From contig CANLYJ010000001.1 of the NCBI GenBank assembly GCA_947495295.1, positions 434,001-498,000 on the forward strand: a DNA stretch of 64,000 bases. The letters are read 5' to 3'. Shown here one piece after another: positions 15,917 through 24,713 of this stretch; position 1 is the first letter of the stretch; every line of letters begins with the position of its first letter. This DNA is from an uncultured Paracoccaceae bacterium. Its GTDB lineage: Bacteria; Pseudomonadota; Alphaproteobacteria; Rhodobacterales; Rhodobacteraceae. The notes under the pieces are model-generated. The model saw only the letters and a program-made list of their open reading frames with translations, did not search any database and was not told the DNA's origin. A program made the position numbers and the translations under genes.

Positions 15917-16426
15917 TTACAAAAAATGATCAATTTCGGTCTGCACCTCATGTGCGCGGCGCAAGGGGTCGGTTATGGCCCATAGGGCAATGCCCAGAAT
16001 AAATAGAATAACCTCGTCGCCAAAGGGAATGTAATCCACCACGTCCCAGGTGAAATCAGGAACATTCCACATCACCAAGGGCGGCATCACATAAAACACA
16101 ATGCACATCGCAAACCAGTAAATCAGGATACCGGTCGCCACGCGCCCTATATTGAACGCGATCCGCTCAAAGTTTCGCAAAACGGCCTGGCGCAGCAGTT
16201 GATGCACACCCCAAAACGCACGGCCAAGCCCGTATAGGCCGATGCCGAAAAACAGGCTCAACAGCAGCAGCGACCATATGGGTAGGCTATCCGTTTCATG
16301 CGGCAAATCAAGGATATCAAAAAGAAACTCGGTATCCCCTGCAAAGGCAAGCACGACAGTCGCGCCTAAAAACAGGCCAAGCATGGTCAGGCTCAGCACC
16401 ATCACAATGCGTACAATCATTGGCAT
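15917..16426 (-). CDS. DUF2975-like membrane protein
   Basis: Membrane protein of 169 aa with four predicted transmembrane helices at about residues 5-28, 46-70, 92-115 and 138-155. Topology, size and the XRE gene directly downstream fit the DUF2975 family, whose function is unknown. The ATG at 16426 or 16420 could be used. It diverges from a lipoprotein gene. Confidence 0.75.
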   Translation of the reverse strand: MPMIVRIVMVLSLTMLGLFLGATVVLAFAGDTEFLFDILDLPHETDSLPIWSLLLLSLFFGIGLYGLGRAFWGVHQLLRQAVLRNFERIAFNIGRVATGILIYWFAMCIVFYVMPPLVMWNVPDFTWDVVDYIPFGDEVILFILGIALWAITDPLRRAHEVQTEIDHFL

Positions 16427-16534
16427 GTCATGCTCCGTCGGATGTCGTTGGCCACTGGTTTACGCGCGACGGATCACAGCGTCAATATTGTCGATAAGAT
16501 TACATAGTTTTTCGTAAAACATAAAACTTTAGTC

Positions 16535-16563
16535 TTGACGCATAAATATCTCTCTTCTAGATA
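16535..16563 (+). promoter_or_regulatory. Sigma70-type promoter of the lipoprotein gene
   Basis: TTGACG (16535-16540), a 17-nt spacer and TAGATA (16558-16563) form a good vegetative promoter 31 nt before the lipoprotein start. Confidence 0.6.
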
Positions 16564-16594
16564 GCCCCTCGCAAACAACAAAAGGACGCGACAG

Positions 16595-16972
16595 ATGCGC
16601 TTGATCATGATGGTACTTGCCGGAACAACACTTGTGGCTTGCGGGCCACCACCCGTCGAACGGGCTTTAACCTTTGATGGGCCGCGCACGCCGCAGCTCG
16701 CTCAGGACGAAAAGGAATGCCGCAACATCGCCCGCAGCTATGACAACGGAAACACCCGGTGGGAGGCAGGATCAGGTGCAATCCTGGGCGGGCTTGTAGG
16801 CGCACTGGAATCTGACACGGATGACACAGATGACATTGGCGCTGGGCTGATTGCGGGCGCTGCGGTTGGTGCCGCAACCGGTGCGGCGGGCGCCAAAATC
16901 GATAACCTTGATGACCGGCGGGTGGCGCTCATCCGCTGCATGCAAGGGCGCGGATACTCTGTCCTGGGGTAA
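16595..16972 (+). CDS. Glycine-zipper lipoprotein
   Basis: Predicted outer-membrane or periplasmic lipoprotein of 125 aa. The lipobox is LVAC (lipidated Cys about residue 16), followed by a soluble segment and two glycine-rich hydrophobic stretches (GAILGGLVGAL and GAGLIAGAAVGAATGAAG) of the glycine-zipper type found in SlyB/Rcp-like envelope proteins. A Cys near the C-terminus (RCMQGRGY) may pair with another in the mature part. It has its own promoter and a strong terminator and is probably monocistronic. Function unknown. Confidence 0.82.
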   Translation: MRLIMMVLAGTTLVACGPPPVERALTFDGPRTPQLAQDEKECRNIARSYDNGNTRWEAGSGAILGGLVGALESDTDDTDDIGAGLIAGAAVGAATGAAGAKIDNLDDRRVALIRCMQGRGYSVLG

Positions 16973-16979
16973 TGCGCGT

Positions 16980-17019
16980 GCGCCACAAGGGATTGCCTCT
17001 CTCTTGTGGCGCTTTTTTT
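16980..17019 (+). terminator. Rho-independent terminator
   Basis: Stem GCGCCACAAG (16980-16989) pairs with CTTGTGGCGC (17003-17012), followed by seven T (17013-17019). It ends the lipoprotein transcript; the T-run overlaps the end of the convergent tauR. Confidence 0.9.
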
Positions 17020-18484
17020 ACCCAGCTGACGTGCCAGCGGCGCGGGCGATCAACCTGACGCCTTCGGGGATGCTGGCAGTTGGGATTGATGAATAGGCAA
17101 GTCGAAAATATTCCTTGGGCGGGTCGTCACCCGCGAAAAACGGGGCACCCGGTTCGATCAAGACGCCATCAGCGCGCAACCGTTCGGCCAACAGGGTCGC
17201 GTCAACCCCGGCGGGCGCACGCAGCCAGACCGACGATCCGCCAAATGTCCCCTCACCGGCCACAACCAGATTATGTTCCTGCAATGCGGCATCCAGCACG
17301 ATGCGGCGTTCATGATAGGCGCGGCTCATCCGGCGGACCAATGCATCATAATGACCCAGCGACAGGTAATAGCTGACCGTGCGCTGAATATGGCCGGGTG
17401 GGTGGCGCAGCACGGTGGCACGCAGCGCACGCGCCTCGCGGATGAACGGGGCAGGGCCAACCAGATAGCCCAGGCGCAGTCCCGGAAACAGCGATTTGGA
17501 AAATGACCCGACATAGATAACCCGGCCATTCTGATCGAGCGATTTGAGCGATGGCGACGGGGCGGCCAGAAACGACATCTCGAATTCGTAATCATCCTCG
17601 ACAATCACAAAATCCTCATCCTCCGCCTTTTGCAGCAGGGCCTTGCGGCGGTGCAGCGGCATCGTGGCGGTGGTCGGGCATTGGTGGCTGGGCGTGGTAA
17701 AGACAACATCGGTGTCGGGCGGCAGATCGTCGGGTGGCAGACCATCGGTATCAACTGGGACAGTGTTCAACATGCAGCGGGACTGGGTCAGGATATTGCG
17801 CAGCGCCGGGTAACACGGATCCTCGAGCACGGCGCGCCGGCGATTGTTCAGCAAAACCTGTGCCGCCAGCCACAGCGCGTTTTGCGCGCCCATCGTGACC
17901 AGAATCTCATCAGTATTGGCCAGAATACCACGGCGGGGCAGGGTCTGGCGGGCAATGAATTCGATCAGCTTGGGATCATCGGCATCAAAGTAATCTGATG
18001 TCAGCGCCGCAAAATCACGCATCCCCAAGGCCTGCAATGCACAAAGGCGCCAATTGGCAGCATCAAACAGGGTCTTGTCAGCCTGCCCATAGATGAACGG
18101 GTAACGATAACTGGCCCAATCGGTGGGCTTGTCCATGCTCAGGCCGGGGGTAAAGCGCTGGCCAATCGTTCGATTCCAATCCACCGTGCCGGTGCCAAAG
18201 CGTTGGGCGGGAAAGGCAGGCGGCTCTGGCGCGTTCTCTGATACGTAATACCCCGACCGCCCGCGCGAACTCAAATAATCATCGGCGACCAATTCGGTAT
18301 AGGCCAGTGTCACGGTGATCCGGCTGACCCCCAGATGTGCGGCCATCTTGCGCGATGATGGCAGACGCTCACCGGGGCGAAACCGACCATCCAGAATGCC
18401 CTGCGCAACCATCTGCTGAATGCGGGCCTGCAACGTGCCTTCAGCGGCAGGTTTCAGGAAAAAGGTTTCAACGGATATCGACAT
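17018..18484 (-). CDS. tauR: TauR, MocR-type taurine regulator
   Basis: MocR/GntR-subfamily transcription factor of 488 aa: an N-terminal winged helix (about residues 12-80, GERLPSSRKMAAHLGVSRITV) fused to a fold-type-I aminotransferase-like domain (about 115-488) with the PLP lysine in YVGSFSKSLFPGLRLGY. The length, domain order and position between tpa and xsc match TauR, the activator of taurine genes in Rhodobacter. CTGGAC/TTGGAC repeats sit directly before its start (autoregulation) and before xsc and tpa. The ligand is presumably taurine bound to PLP; that is inferred. Confidence 0.88.
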   Translation of the reverse strand: MSISVETFFLKPAAEGTLQARIQQMVAQGILDGRFRPGERLPSSRKMAAHLGVSRITVTLAYTELVADDYLSSRGRSGYYVSENAPEPPAFPAQRFGTGTVDWNRTIGQRFTPGLSMDKPTDWASYRYPFIYGQADKTLFDAANWRLCALQALGMRDFAALTSDYFDADDPKLIEFIARQTLPRRGILANTDEILVTMGAQNALWLAAQVLLNNRRRAVLEDPCYPALRNILTQSRCMLNTVPVDTDGLPPDDLPPDTDVVFTTPSHQCPTTATMPLHRRKALLQKAEDEDFVIVEDDYEFEMSFLAAPSPSLKSLDQNGRVIYVGSFSKSLFPGLRLGYLVGPAPFIREARALRATVLRHPPGHIQRTVSYYLSLGHYDALVRRMSRAYHERRIVLDAALQEHNLVVAGEGTFGGSSVWLRAPAGVDATLLAERLRADGVLIEPGAPFFAGDDPPKEYFRLAYSSIPTASIPEGVRLIARAAGTSAG

Positions 18485-18498
18485 GCACTGGCCTTAGG

Positions 18499-18519
18499 TT
18501 GGACGCAGACTGGACCTAT
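18499..18519 (+). promoter_or_regulatory. TauR-type repeats upstream of tauR
   Basis: TTGGACGCAG (18499-18508) and CTGGACCTAT (18510-18519) are tandem on the plus strand, 11 bp apart. They lie 15-35 nt before the tauR start, where bound TauR would block tauR transcription, and about 135 nt before the plus-strand gene at 18653, which they could instead activate. Confidence 0.6.
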
Positions 18520-18652
18520 CAATAGCCCAAGGCAAGAGGGTGCGTTAACCATATGGTCACAAAACCGGCCTGATCAGGGTTGGAATTAGGGATTTGTTAA
18601 GCCACGCGATGCGACCAAAGGGGCCGGTGGGTGCGGAAACAAAGGGGTCAGA

Positions 18653-19102
18653 ATGATTTCTCCAATTTTGCCGCAAGGGCCCTATGCCGGGCCCGCGGCC
18701 AATGATGTGCAACCGGGTAGCGGGACACAAACACAGACAATCGCGGCACCGCCGCCGCCAGAGCCGACGAATACCGATAACCGCCCCGGCGGAAATGACG
18801 CGGGCCGTGAAAACGGTTTGCAACAGTCCGACCGGGCTGACCGGATGGCCGACGAACGCGGGCCGCGCGATGCTGCAAGCGATGCCAGCCCGGCGCGCGC
18901 CGCCGTCGAAGGCCAGATGCTGTCGCGTGATCAGGAAGTCATGCTGTCGCGGGCGGCGGCTGACGCGGTCAAGGATGCCGCCGATCAGCGCAACGAAGAC
19001 GCCAGAAACGCGGCCAAGGCGGAAGCGGCTTTCGCCCAGACCCGCGAGATTGAGCGCCAGCAACAGGAAAAGGCGGCAACGCTGATGCGCGAACGGATGT
19101 AG
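18653..19102 (+). CDS. Hypothetical disordered/coiled-coil protein
   Basis: Protein of 149 aa with no recognised domain. The first 70 residues are rich in P, G, N, Q and D and look disordered; residues about 85-149 are Ala/Glu/Arg/Gln-rich and likely form a long helix (AAADAVKDAADQRNEDAR). No signal peptide. It lies between tauR and tpa on the opposite strand, downstream of the TauR-like repeats. Similar Ala-rich hypothetical proteins occur in roseobacters, so it is probably a real gene, but no function can be assigned. Confidence 0.6.
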   Translation: MISPILPQGPYAGPAANDVQPGSGTQTQTIAAPPPPEPTNTDNRPGGNDAGRENGLQQSDRADRMADERGPRDAASDASPARAAVEGQMLSRDQEVMLSRAAADAVKDAADQRNEDARNAAKAEAAFAQTREIERQQQEKAATLMRERM

Positions 19103-19187
19103 CTGGGCGCGGCACCTATTTTTAGAAAACAGCGACGGAAATTCCGGGCTCCCCCGTATCAGTCACATGACAGATCGGGATATGCCC

Positions 19188-19322
19188 ATGAAACCTACCC
19201 AGCTTTTTTTGGTGATCGCGATGGCGGTGGCGAGCGTTGCAGCCATCCTCACTTCCGACACGCTGCAAGGCCACGAAAACGTACAGCTTACCGAACTCCA
19301 ACCAGACCGTATGCTGCGTTAA
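19188..19322 (+). CDS. Possible 44-aa secreted peptide
   Basis: Small frame starting MKPTQLFLVIAMAVASVAAI and ending QPDRMLR, resembling a short membrane-anchored or exported peptide; in-frame ATGs at 19167 and 19182 are alternatives. No clear ribosome site and no homologue I recognise. Evidence is limited to the hydrophobic leader-like segment. Confidence 0.35.
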   Translation: MKPTQLFLVIAMAVASVAAILTSDTLQGHENVQLTELQPDRMLR

Positions 19323-19341
19323 ACAGGGGGCACCGTGCGGT

Positions 19342-19384
19342 GGGGTCCGACGTTTTGCCGACGTCTGGCCGACGCTTTGCCGAC
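19342..19384. repeat. 43-nt GTCGGC-rich dispersed repeat, copy 1
   Basis: A 43-nt sequence made of GCCGACG-type units (GGGGTCCGACGTTTTGCCGA...). Its reverse complement matches 39093-39135 at 40 of 43 positions. Located in the gap downstream of tpa. Confidence 0.8.
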
Positions 19385-19390
19385 AACAAA

Positions 19391-19413
19391 AAACGGGCCA
19401 TATTGGCCCGTTT
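19391..19413 (-). terminator. Terminator of tpa
   Basis: AAACGGGCCA (19391-19400) pairs with TGGCCCGTTT (19404-19413) around a 3-nt loop; on the minus strand it is followed by a T-rich tract (TTTTTTGTTG). It lies 26 nt past the tpa stop. Confidence 0.85.
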
Positions 19414-19438
19414 ACTTTTGAAGTGCGCAGAGGGGGTT

Positions 19439-20821
19439 TTAACCCAGAACGCGGGTAATCGCCTGATCCACAGCATCGGTAATCTGATCCAGATCATCCT
19501 TGGTGGCGATCAGGGCTGGGGCAAACAACAACGTGTTGTTAAAGCCCGGCAATGACCGGTTGGTTGCGCCGATGATGACACCCTGCGCCATGCAATCAGC
19601 GACAATTGCCATGACCTTGGCCTCGTCCACCGGTTCCTTGCTGTCGCGGTCAGTGACCAATTCTGCCCCTGCAAACAAGCCCTTACCGCGGATATCGCCA
19701 ATCCATTTATGCTTGTCCATCAGGCCCGCCAGATTGCCCATCAGATGCTCACCCATCGCGGCAGAGTTGCCCAGAAGGTCCTCTTCTTCGATGATTTTCA
19801 TGTTCTCAATCGCCGCCGCAGGACCGCCCGTGCAGCCGCCAAAGGTCGAAATATCGCGGAAATAGGACATCTTGTCCGTATCATCCTTGAACATCTCAAA
19901 CACGGCGTTGGTCGTGACACAGCACGAAATCGCGGCATAGCCAGATGCCACACCCTTGGCCATCGTCACGATATCAGGCTGAACGCCAAACTGTTGATAG
20001 CCAAACCATGTGCCGGTGCGGCCCAACCCGCAAACAACCTCGTCGATATGCAGCAAGATATTGTATTTCTTGCAGATTTCTTGCACGCGATCCCAATACC
20101 CTTTGGGGGGGACAATGATGCCGCCACCGGCCGTGATCGGTTCAAGACAAAGCGCACCAACAGTATCCGGCCCTTCAGCAAGGATCACATCCTCAATCGC
20201 CTGGGCGGCCTTCGCGCCATACTCTTCGCCAGACGATCCGTCCTGTGAACGGTACTCCAGACAGTGGGGAACGCGGACAAAACCCGGCGTGTAAGGGCCG
20301 TACTGTGCGTTACGTTCATCCTGACCACCGGCTGATAAAGCTGCAATTGTAGTGCCGTGATAATCCCGCTCGCGGTATAGAATCTTGTTCTTTTTGCCGC
20401 CGTAATGCTTGTGGCTGATCTGGCGGACCATCTTGAACGCCTTCTCATTGGCCTCGGAACCAGAGTTGGCATAATATACCCGATCCAGCCCCGGCATCTT
20501 GTCGGTCAACATTTCAGAGAATTGTGCGCCGGGGATGGTGCCCGCCGTGCCCCCGAAAAAGCACATCTTGGTCACCGCGTCAGAAATCGCCTGCCCGATG
20601 CGGGCGCGACCATAACCAACATTGACCGTCCAGACCCCGCCCGAGACAGAATCAATATGTTCCTTGCCCTTGATATCCCAGACCCGCATGCCCTTGCCTT
20701 CGACAATGATGCGGGGATCCACAGTTTCATAAGGCTTGTGCTGTGACAGGTGATGCCAGACATGGGCGCGGTCCGCTTCGACCACATGTTCAGGATCATT
20801 TGAGAAAGAATGCGTATCCAT
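19439..20821 (-). CDS. tpa: Taurine-pyruvate aminotransferase
   Basis: Class-III PLP aminotransferase of about 460 aa that transfers the amino group of taurine to pyruvate, giving sulfoacetaldehyde and alanine. The PLP lysine is K289 in TMAKGVASG; HIDEVVCGLGRTG and ANSGSEANEKAFK are family motifs. Of three in-frame ATGs (20839, 20827, 20821) the last has GGAG at 8 nt and is preferred. It faces copA across a shared intergenic region that holds TauR-like repeats for tpa and a CueR promoter for copA. With xsc, pta and soeABC it completes taurine dissimilation, though no taurine transporter is in the window. Confidence 0.92.
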   Translation of the reverse strand: MDTHSFSNDPEHVVEADRAHVWHHLSQHKPYETVDPRIIVEGKGMRVWDIKGKEHIDSVSGGVWTVNVGYGRARIGQAISDAVTKMCFFGGTAGTIPGAQFSEMLTDKMPGLDRVYYANSGSEANEKAFKMVRQISHKHYGGKKNKILYRERDYHGTTIAALSAGGQDERNAQYGPYTPGFVRVPHCLEYRSQDGSSGEEYGAKAAQAIEDVILAEGPDTVGALCLEPITAGGGIIVPPKGYWDRVQEICKKYNILLHIDEVVCGLGRTGTWFGYQQFGVQPDIVTMAKGVASGYAAISCCVTTNAVFEMFKDDTDKMSYFRDISTFGGCTGGPAAAIENMKIIEEEDLLGNSAAMGEHLMGNLAGLMDKHKWIGDIRGKGLFAGAELVTDRDSKEPVDEAKVMAIVADCMAQGVIIGATNRSLPGFNNTLLFAPALIATKDDLDQITDAVDQAITRVLG

Positions 20822-20895
20822 GTCCATTGCTCCGTTCATTTACAGGGGGATGCGCCGGTCGAATCCGATTTGGACGCCGCGCAGACCATCATCAG

Positions 20896-20929
20896 TTGAC
20901 TCCAGAGTTTGCCGGGCCGCTAGGTCCAG
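20896..20929 (-). promoter_or_regulatory. TauR-type operator upstream of tpa
   Basis: On the minus strand, CTGGACCTAG (20929-20920) and a weaker CTGGAGTCAA (20905-20896) are direct repeats 24 bp apart, 75-108 nt before the tpa start, nearly the same geometry as at xsc. Confidence 0.65.
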
Positions 20930-20977
20930 ATGCGGCGCAAGGGTATATCCAAATCTGAATGTCCGGTGCGAAGCCCC

Positions 20978-21008
20978 TTGACCTTCCCGTGACTGGAACC
21001 TCTATGTG
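20978..21008 (+). promoter_or_regulatory. CueR-type copper promoter of copA
   Basis: TTGACC (20978-20983), an over-long 19-nt spacer and TATGTG (21003-21008). The spacer holds the imperfect dyad ACCTTCC...GGAACC characteristic of CueR sites (compare the E. coli copA promoter). The 19-bp spacing is the hallmark of MerR-family activation. Confidence 0.85.
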
Positions 21009-21033
21009 ATGATGCACAGACCAAAGGTGCAGC

Positions 21034-23448
21034 ATGTCCGAGATCAGATTTACCCTTGATGGGCTCCATTGCGGGTCCTGCGTTGGCAGGGCAGAACATG
21101 CCTTGACACAGGTCGATGGGGTACGGGCGGCGCGCGTCAATCTGGCCGATGCATCAGCAACTGTTGAACTCGCGGATAATGCTGCTGCCCCAACCGTTGT
21201 CGCGGCCTTGGACGATGCGGGCTATCCTGCGGTGCCACAGCATATCAGCCTTTCGATAGACGGGATGCATTGCGCCTCGTGCGTAGCCCGGGTCGAGGCG
21301 GCGTTGCGCGACACCCCCGGCGTTTTGTCCAGCAATGTCAATCTGCTGGAAGGCCGGGCGGAGGTGGCCACGCTAGGGCAGATCGCAGACCTGCAAAAGG
21401 GGATCACTGATCTGGGTTTTGTGGCAAATCTACGCGACAACGCGCCACAGGATGACAGGCATGCCGTTGAAGCAAAACAACAATTTCACAACTTTCTGAT
21501 AGCGGCGATTTTAACCTTACCGGTCTTCGTCCTTGAAATGGGTGGCCACCTGTTGCCACCCTTTCATCAGTGGATCATGCAGACAATCGGACTACCCACC
21601 AGTTGGACAATCCAGTTTGTTTTGGCCACGCTGGTCCTGATCTGGCCAGGACGGGGGTTCTTCACCATAGGTCTGCCTGCCCTGTGGCGCATGGCCCCTG
21701 ATATGAATGCGCTCGTCGTTCTGGGCACCGGTGCCGCTTGGGCTTTTTCGACGGTCGCCCTGTTTGCGCCAAATCTGCTGCCCACAGGTACCCGCGCCGT
21801 TTATTTTGAGGCTGCCGCCGTGATCATCACGTTGATCCTTTTGGGCCGTTGGCTGGAAGCGCGGGCAAAAAGCCAGACAGGGACCGCGATCAAGGCGCTG
21901 ATTGGCCTGCAACCACACTCGGCGCGTGTTCTGCGCGATGGTAAGCAACAGGATATCCCTATCGCACAGGTGATCGCAGGTGATGTTCTGATCATTCGCC
22001 CCGGTGAACGGGTCCCGACAGACGGGATCATCCGGTCGGGCACCTCCTTTGTGGATGAAAGCATGGTGACAGGCGAACCGATTGCTGTGGAAAAAGGCGT
22101 CGATGACCGACTGGTCGGCGGGACGATCAACGGCAACGGCGCGTTGAAAATGACGGCCACGGCAGTTGGCGCGGACACGGTTCTGGCGCGGATCGTGGCC
22201 ATGGTGCAGGACGCACAAGGCGCGCGCTTGCCAGTGCAAGATCTGGTCAATCAGGTGACACGCTGGTTCGTGCCTGCGGTAATGGGCATTGCATTTGTAA
22301 CCGTTTTGGTCTGGCTGTTGTTTGGGCCGTCACCTGTTGTATCCTACGCGCTGGTGGCCGGGGTATCAGTGCTGATCGTGGCCTGCCCCTGTGCCATGGG
22401 GCTGGCCACACCCACAGCGATCATGGTGGGCACCGGACGGGCCGCAGCGCTGGGCGTGCTGTTTCGGCGAGGGGATGCATTGCAGGCCTTGCAGGGGGTG
22501 CAGGCTGTTGCGTTTGACAAGACCGGGACATTGACACTGGGCAAGCCGGTGGTGATGAAAGTGACCTGTTTGCAAGGGGATGCAGATGCGATGCTGCGCG
22601 ACGCAGCGGCGGTCGAGGCACAGTCGGAACATCCGTTGGCAAAGGCAATTGTGGCCGCCGCGAATGGGCCCTTGCCCGATGTCGATGGATTTGCGGCGAT
22701 CCCCGGCCACGGGCTGCGCGGCATGGTGGCAGGGCGCAGGGTACTGGTCGGGGCAGAACGGCTGATGCGGGCCGAAGGCATCGACGGCGCTGCATTTGAC
22801 GGCCCGGTGCGGACCCTGGGGCAGGCAGGGCAAACGCCGGTTCTGGTCGCCATTGATGGGGTCGCCGCAGGCGTGATCGGTCTGGCCGATACCGTGCGTC
22901 CGGGTGCGGAAAAAGTCGTGAAAGCCCTGCAAGAACAGGGGGTGCGCGTGGTGATGATCACCGGCGATACGCCAGAAACCGGGGCCGCCATTGGGGCGGA
23001 GCTGGGGATCACGGATGTGGTGGCGGGCGTTGTTCCGGAAGGCAAGGTTGCGGCGTTGCGTGATCTGCAAGGGCAAGGGCTCAAGCTGGCTTTTGTCGGG
23101 GATGGGATCAACGACGCGCCTGCACTTGCCGCTGCCGATGTGGGTGTGGCCATCGGGACCGGCACCGATGTGGCCGTCGAAAGCGCCGATGTGGTGCTGA
23201 TGTCAGGCGATCCGCAGGGCGTGCTGAATGCGATCACCATGAGCCGGGCAACGATGCGAAACATCAAACAAAACCTGTTCTGGGCATTCGGCTATAACAT
23301 CGCGCTGATCCCGGTTGCGGCAGGCATCCTGTTCCCGATCTGGGGGGTGCTGCTATCGCCCGCACTGGCCGCGGGCGCGATGGCCCTGTCCAGCGTTCTG
23401 GTGGTCAGCAACGCACTGCGTCTGCGCAATATCAAAGGGGCTGCATGA
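21034..23448 (+). CDS. copA: Copper-exporting P1B-type ATPase CopA
   Basis: Inner-membrane Cu(I) export pump of 804 aa. Two N-terminal heavy-metal-binding domains carry GLHCGSC (about residues 9-15) and GMHCASC (about 76-82). The membrane ion-binding motif CPC is at 451-453, the phosphorylated Asp is D495 in DKTGT, and TGEP, SEHPLA and [16 protein letters not shown] are all present. Start ATG at 21034 lies just after a CueR-type promoter. Its stop overlaps the cueR start by 4 nt. Cu(I) specificity is supported by the CPC motif and the regulator. Confidence 0.96.
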   Translation: MSEIRFTLDGLHCGSCVGRAEHALTQVDGVRAARVNLADASATVELADNAAAPTVVAALDDAGYPAVPQHISLSIDGMHCASCVARVEAALRDTPGVLSSNVNLLEGRAEVATLGQIADLQKGITDLGFVANLRDNAPQDDRHAVEAKQQFHNFLIAAILTLPVFVLEMGGHLLPPFHQWIMQTIGLPTSWTIQFVLATLVLIWPGRGFFTIGLPALWRMAPDMNALVVLGTGAAWAFSTVALFAPNLLPTGTRAVYFEAAAVIITLILLGRWLEARAKSQTGTAIKALIGLQPHSARVLRDGKQQDIPIAQVIAGDVLIIRPGERVPTDGIIRSGTSFVDESMVTGEPIAVEKGVDDRLVGGTINGNGALKMTATAVGADTVLARIVAMVQDAQGARLPVQDLVNQVTRWFVPAVMGIAFVTVLVWLLFGPSPVVSYALVAGVSVLIVACPCAMGLATPTAIMVGTGRAAALGVLFRRGDALQALQGVQAVAFDKTGTLTLGKPVVMKVTCLQGDADAMLRDAAAVEAQSEHPLAKAIVAAANGPLPDVDGFAAIPGHGLRGMVAGRRVLVGAERLMRAEGIDGAAFDGPVRTLGQAGQTPVLVAIDGVAAGVIGLADTVRPGAEKVVKALQEQGVRVVMITGDTPETGAAIGAELGITDVVAGVVPEGKVAALRDLQGQGLKLAFVGDGINDAPALAAADVGVAIGTGTDVAVESADVVLMSGDPQGVLNAITMSRATMRNIKQNLFWAFGYNIALIPVAAGILFPIWGVLLSPALAAGAMALSSVLVVSNALRLRNIKGAA

Positions 23449-23831
23449 ATATCGGAGAGGTCGCCGCGCAAACCGGATTGCCCGCAAAAACAATCCGTTA
23501 CTACGAAGATATCGGGCTGGTGACAGCTGGGCGCGGGGCCAATGGCTACCGCGTGTTTCAGAATACCGATGCGCATAAGCTGACCTTTCTGGGGCGTGCG
23601 CGGGCATTGGGATTTTCGATTGAGCATTGTCGCGAATTGCTGGCGCTGTGGGAGGATCGGGGCCGCGCCAGCGCTGATGTGCGGGCCGTCGCACTTGGGC
23701 ATCTGGATGATATCGAAGCCAAGATCAGCGCCTTGGCCGCCATGCGCGACACGCTGTCCGAGCTGGTGCAGAACTGTGCGGGTGACGGCCGACCTGATTG
23801 TCCGATCCTGAAAGGGCTGGAAGGGCCATAG
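23445..23831 (+). CDS. cueR: Copper-responsive MerR-family regulator CueR
   Basis: MerR-type activator of 128 aa with an N-terminal winged helix ([21 protein letters not shown]), a dimerisation helix, and the metal loop CAGDGRPDC, two Cys separated by seven residues as in C112/C120 of E. coli CueR. It overlaps copA by ATGA, so copA and cueR share the copper-induced promoter at 20978-21008, which gives positive feedback on the regulator. Confidence 0.93.
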   Translation: MNIGEVAAQTGLPAKTIRYYEDIGLVTAGRGANGYRVFQNTDAHKLTFLGRARALGFSIEHCRELLALWEDRGRASADVRAVALGHLDDIEAKISALAAMRDTLSELVQNCAGDGRPDCPILKGLEGP

Positions 23832-23906
23832 AATCGTCCCGATCTTGCCTTGAGAGCGCAACTTTGTGGTGTGAAGACCGGAAGTTCATTCAGACGGGTG
23901 CCGCGC

Positions 23907-24524
23907 ATGCGACTATTGAAATGGCTGATTATGGGTCTGCTTGTGGCGATGGTGATCTGCGCTGTTGTCCTGCCAGAGGATGCGGAAAAAGCCCGTATCA
24001 TCGACGGGATCGGCAAGGCGATTTTTGGCAGTTTCGGATTGCTGATGCTGGGCTATCTGTTGCGTCTGCAACGCTGGCTGCGGCGCAAGCCTGCGGCTGC
24101 TGTGCCCCTCGCACCAACCGGGCGTCAGGTTGTGGTTGACGGGTCCAACGTCATGCATTGGTCGGGGGAACCGTCGTTAATTGTGCTGTCCCGGGTGCTG
24201 TCAGAGCTGCGGCGACGGGGTATGGAACCGCTGGTCTATTTTGACGCCAATGTGGGTTACAAACTGTTCGACCGGCATGTGAAAGCGGCGGAACTGGCGC
24301 GTAAGCTCGACCTGCCGCCGGCACAGGTCACCTTTGCCCCCAGCCGCACCCCGGCAGATCAGGTGCTGCTGGAACGGGCCACCGCCGATGGGTTGCGGGT
24401 GGTTACAAATGACCGCTTCCGCGATTGGAAAACCCGGTTCCCCAAAGTGGCCGAGAAAGGTTTCCTGATCAAAGGCATGTGGAAAGAAGGCAGCGTTATT
24501 TTGCTTGGGCTTGGGAGGGCCTGA
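23907..24524 (+). CDS. Membrane-anchored NYN/PIN-like nuclease domain protein
   Basis: Protein of 205 aa. Two hydrophobic segments (about residues 4-20 and 35-55) precede a NYN/Zc3h12a-like domain that begins VVVDGSNVMHWSG and has acidic positions in VYFDANVGYKLFD, PADQVLLERA and VTNDRFRDW, the usual metal-binding set of PIN-fold RNases. ATG 23907 is chosen since it opens directly on the first membrane segment; an upstream in-frame start adds 19 unconserved residues. It may be an RNase held at the inner membrane; substrate unknown. Confidence 0.75.
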   Translation: MRLLKWLIMGLLVAMVICAVVLPEDAEKARIIDGIGKAIFGSFGLLMLGYLLRLQRWLRRKPAAAVPLAPTGRQVVVDGSNVMHWSGEPSLIVLSRVLSELRRRGMEPLVYFDANVGYKLFDRHVKAAELARKLDLPPAQVTFAPSRTPADQVLLERATADGLRVVTNDRFRDWKTRFPKVAEKGFLIKGMWKEGSVILLGLGRA

Positions 24525-24713
24525 ACCCAACGATTTACAAAGGTTTCTGCTGCCGGTGTCGCAAAACCGTAGGGGAGCGCTTGGACCGAGGGTGTGAAGC
24601 GTTTGGCCGGTGTTTTGCACAACATCAGGGGAGTGCCTGGACCTCGGGGTGGGTGCGAAGCGCCCTCCCCATGGGGGAGGTCCGGGCGCTGCCCGACGAG
24701 GCCGGGCAGGCGA

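Noticed and set aside
16980..17019. Terminator for tauR
   Set aside because: The T-run follows the stem only on the plus strand, so it serves the lipoprotein gene; on the minus strand the stem has no T-run after it.
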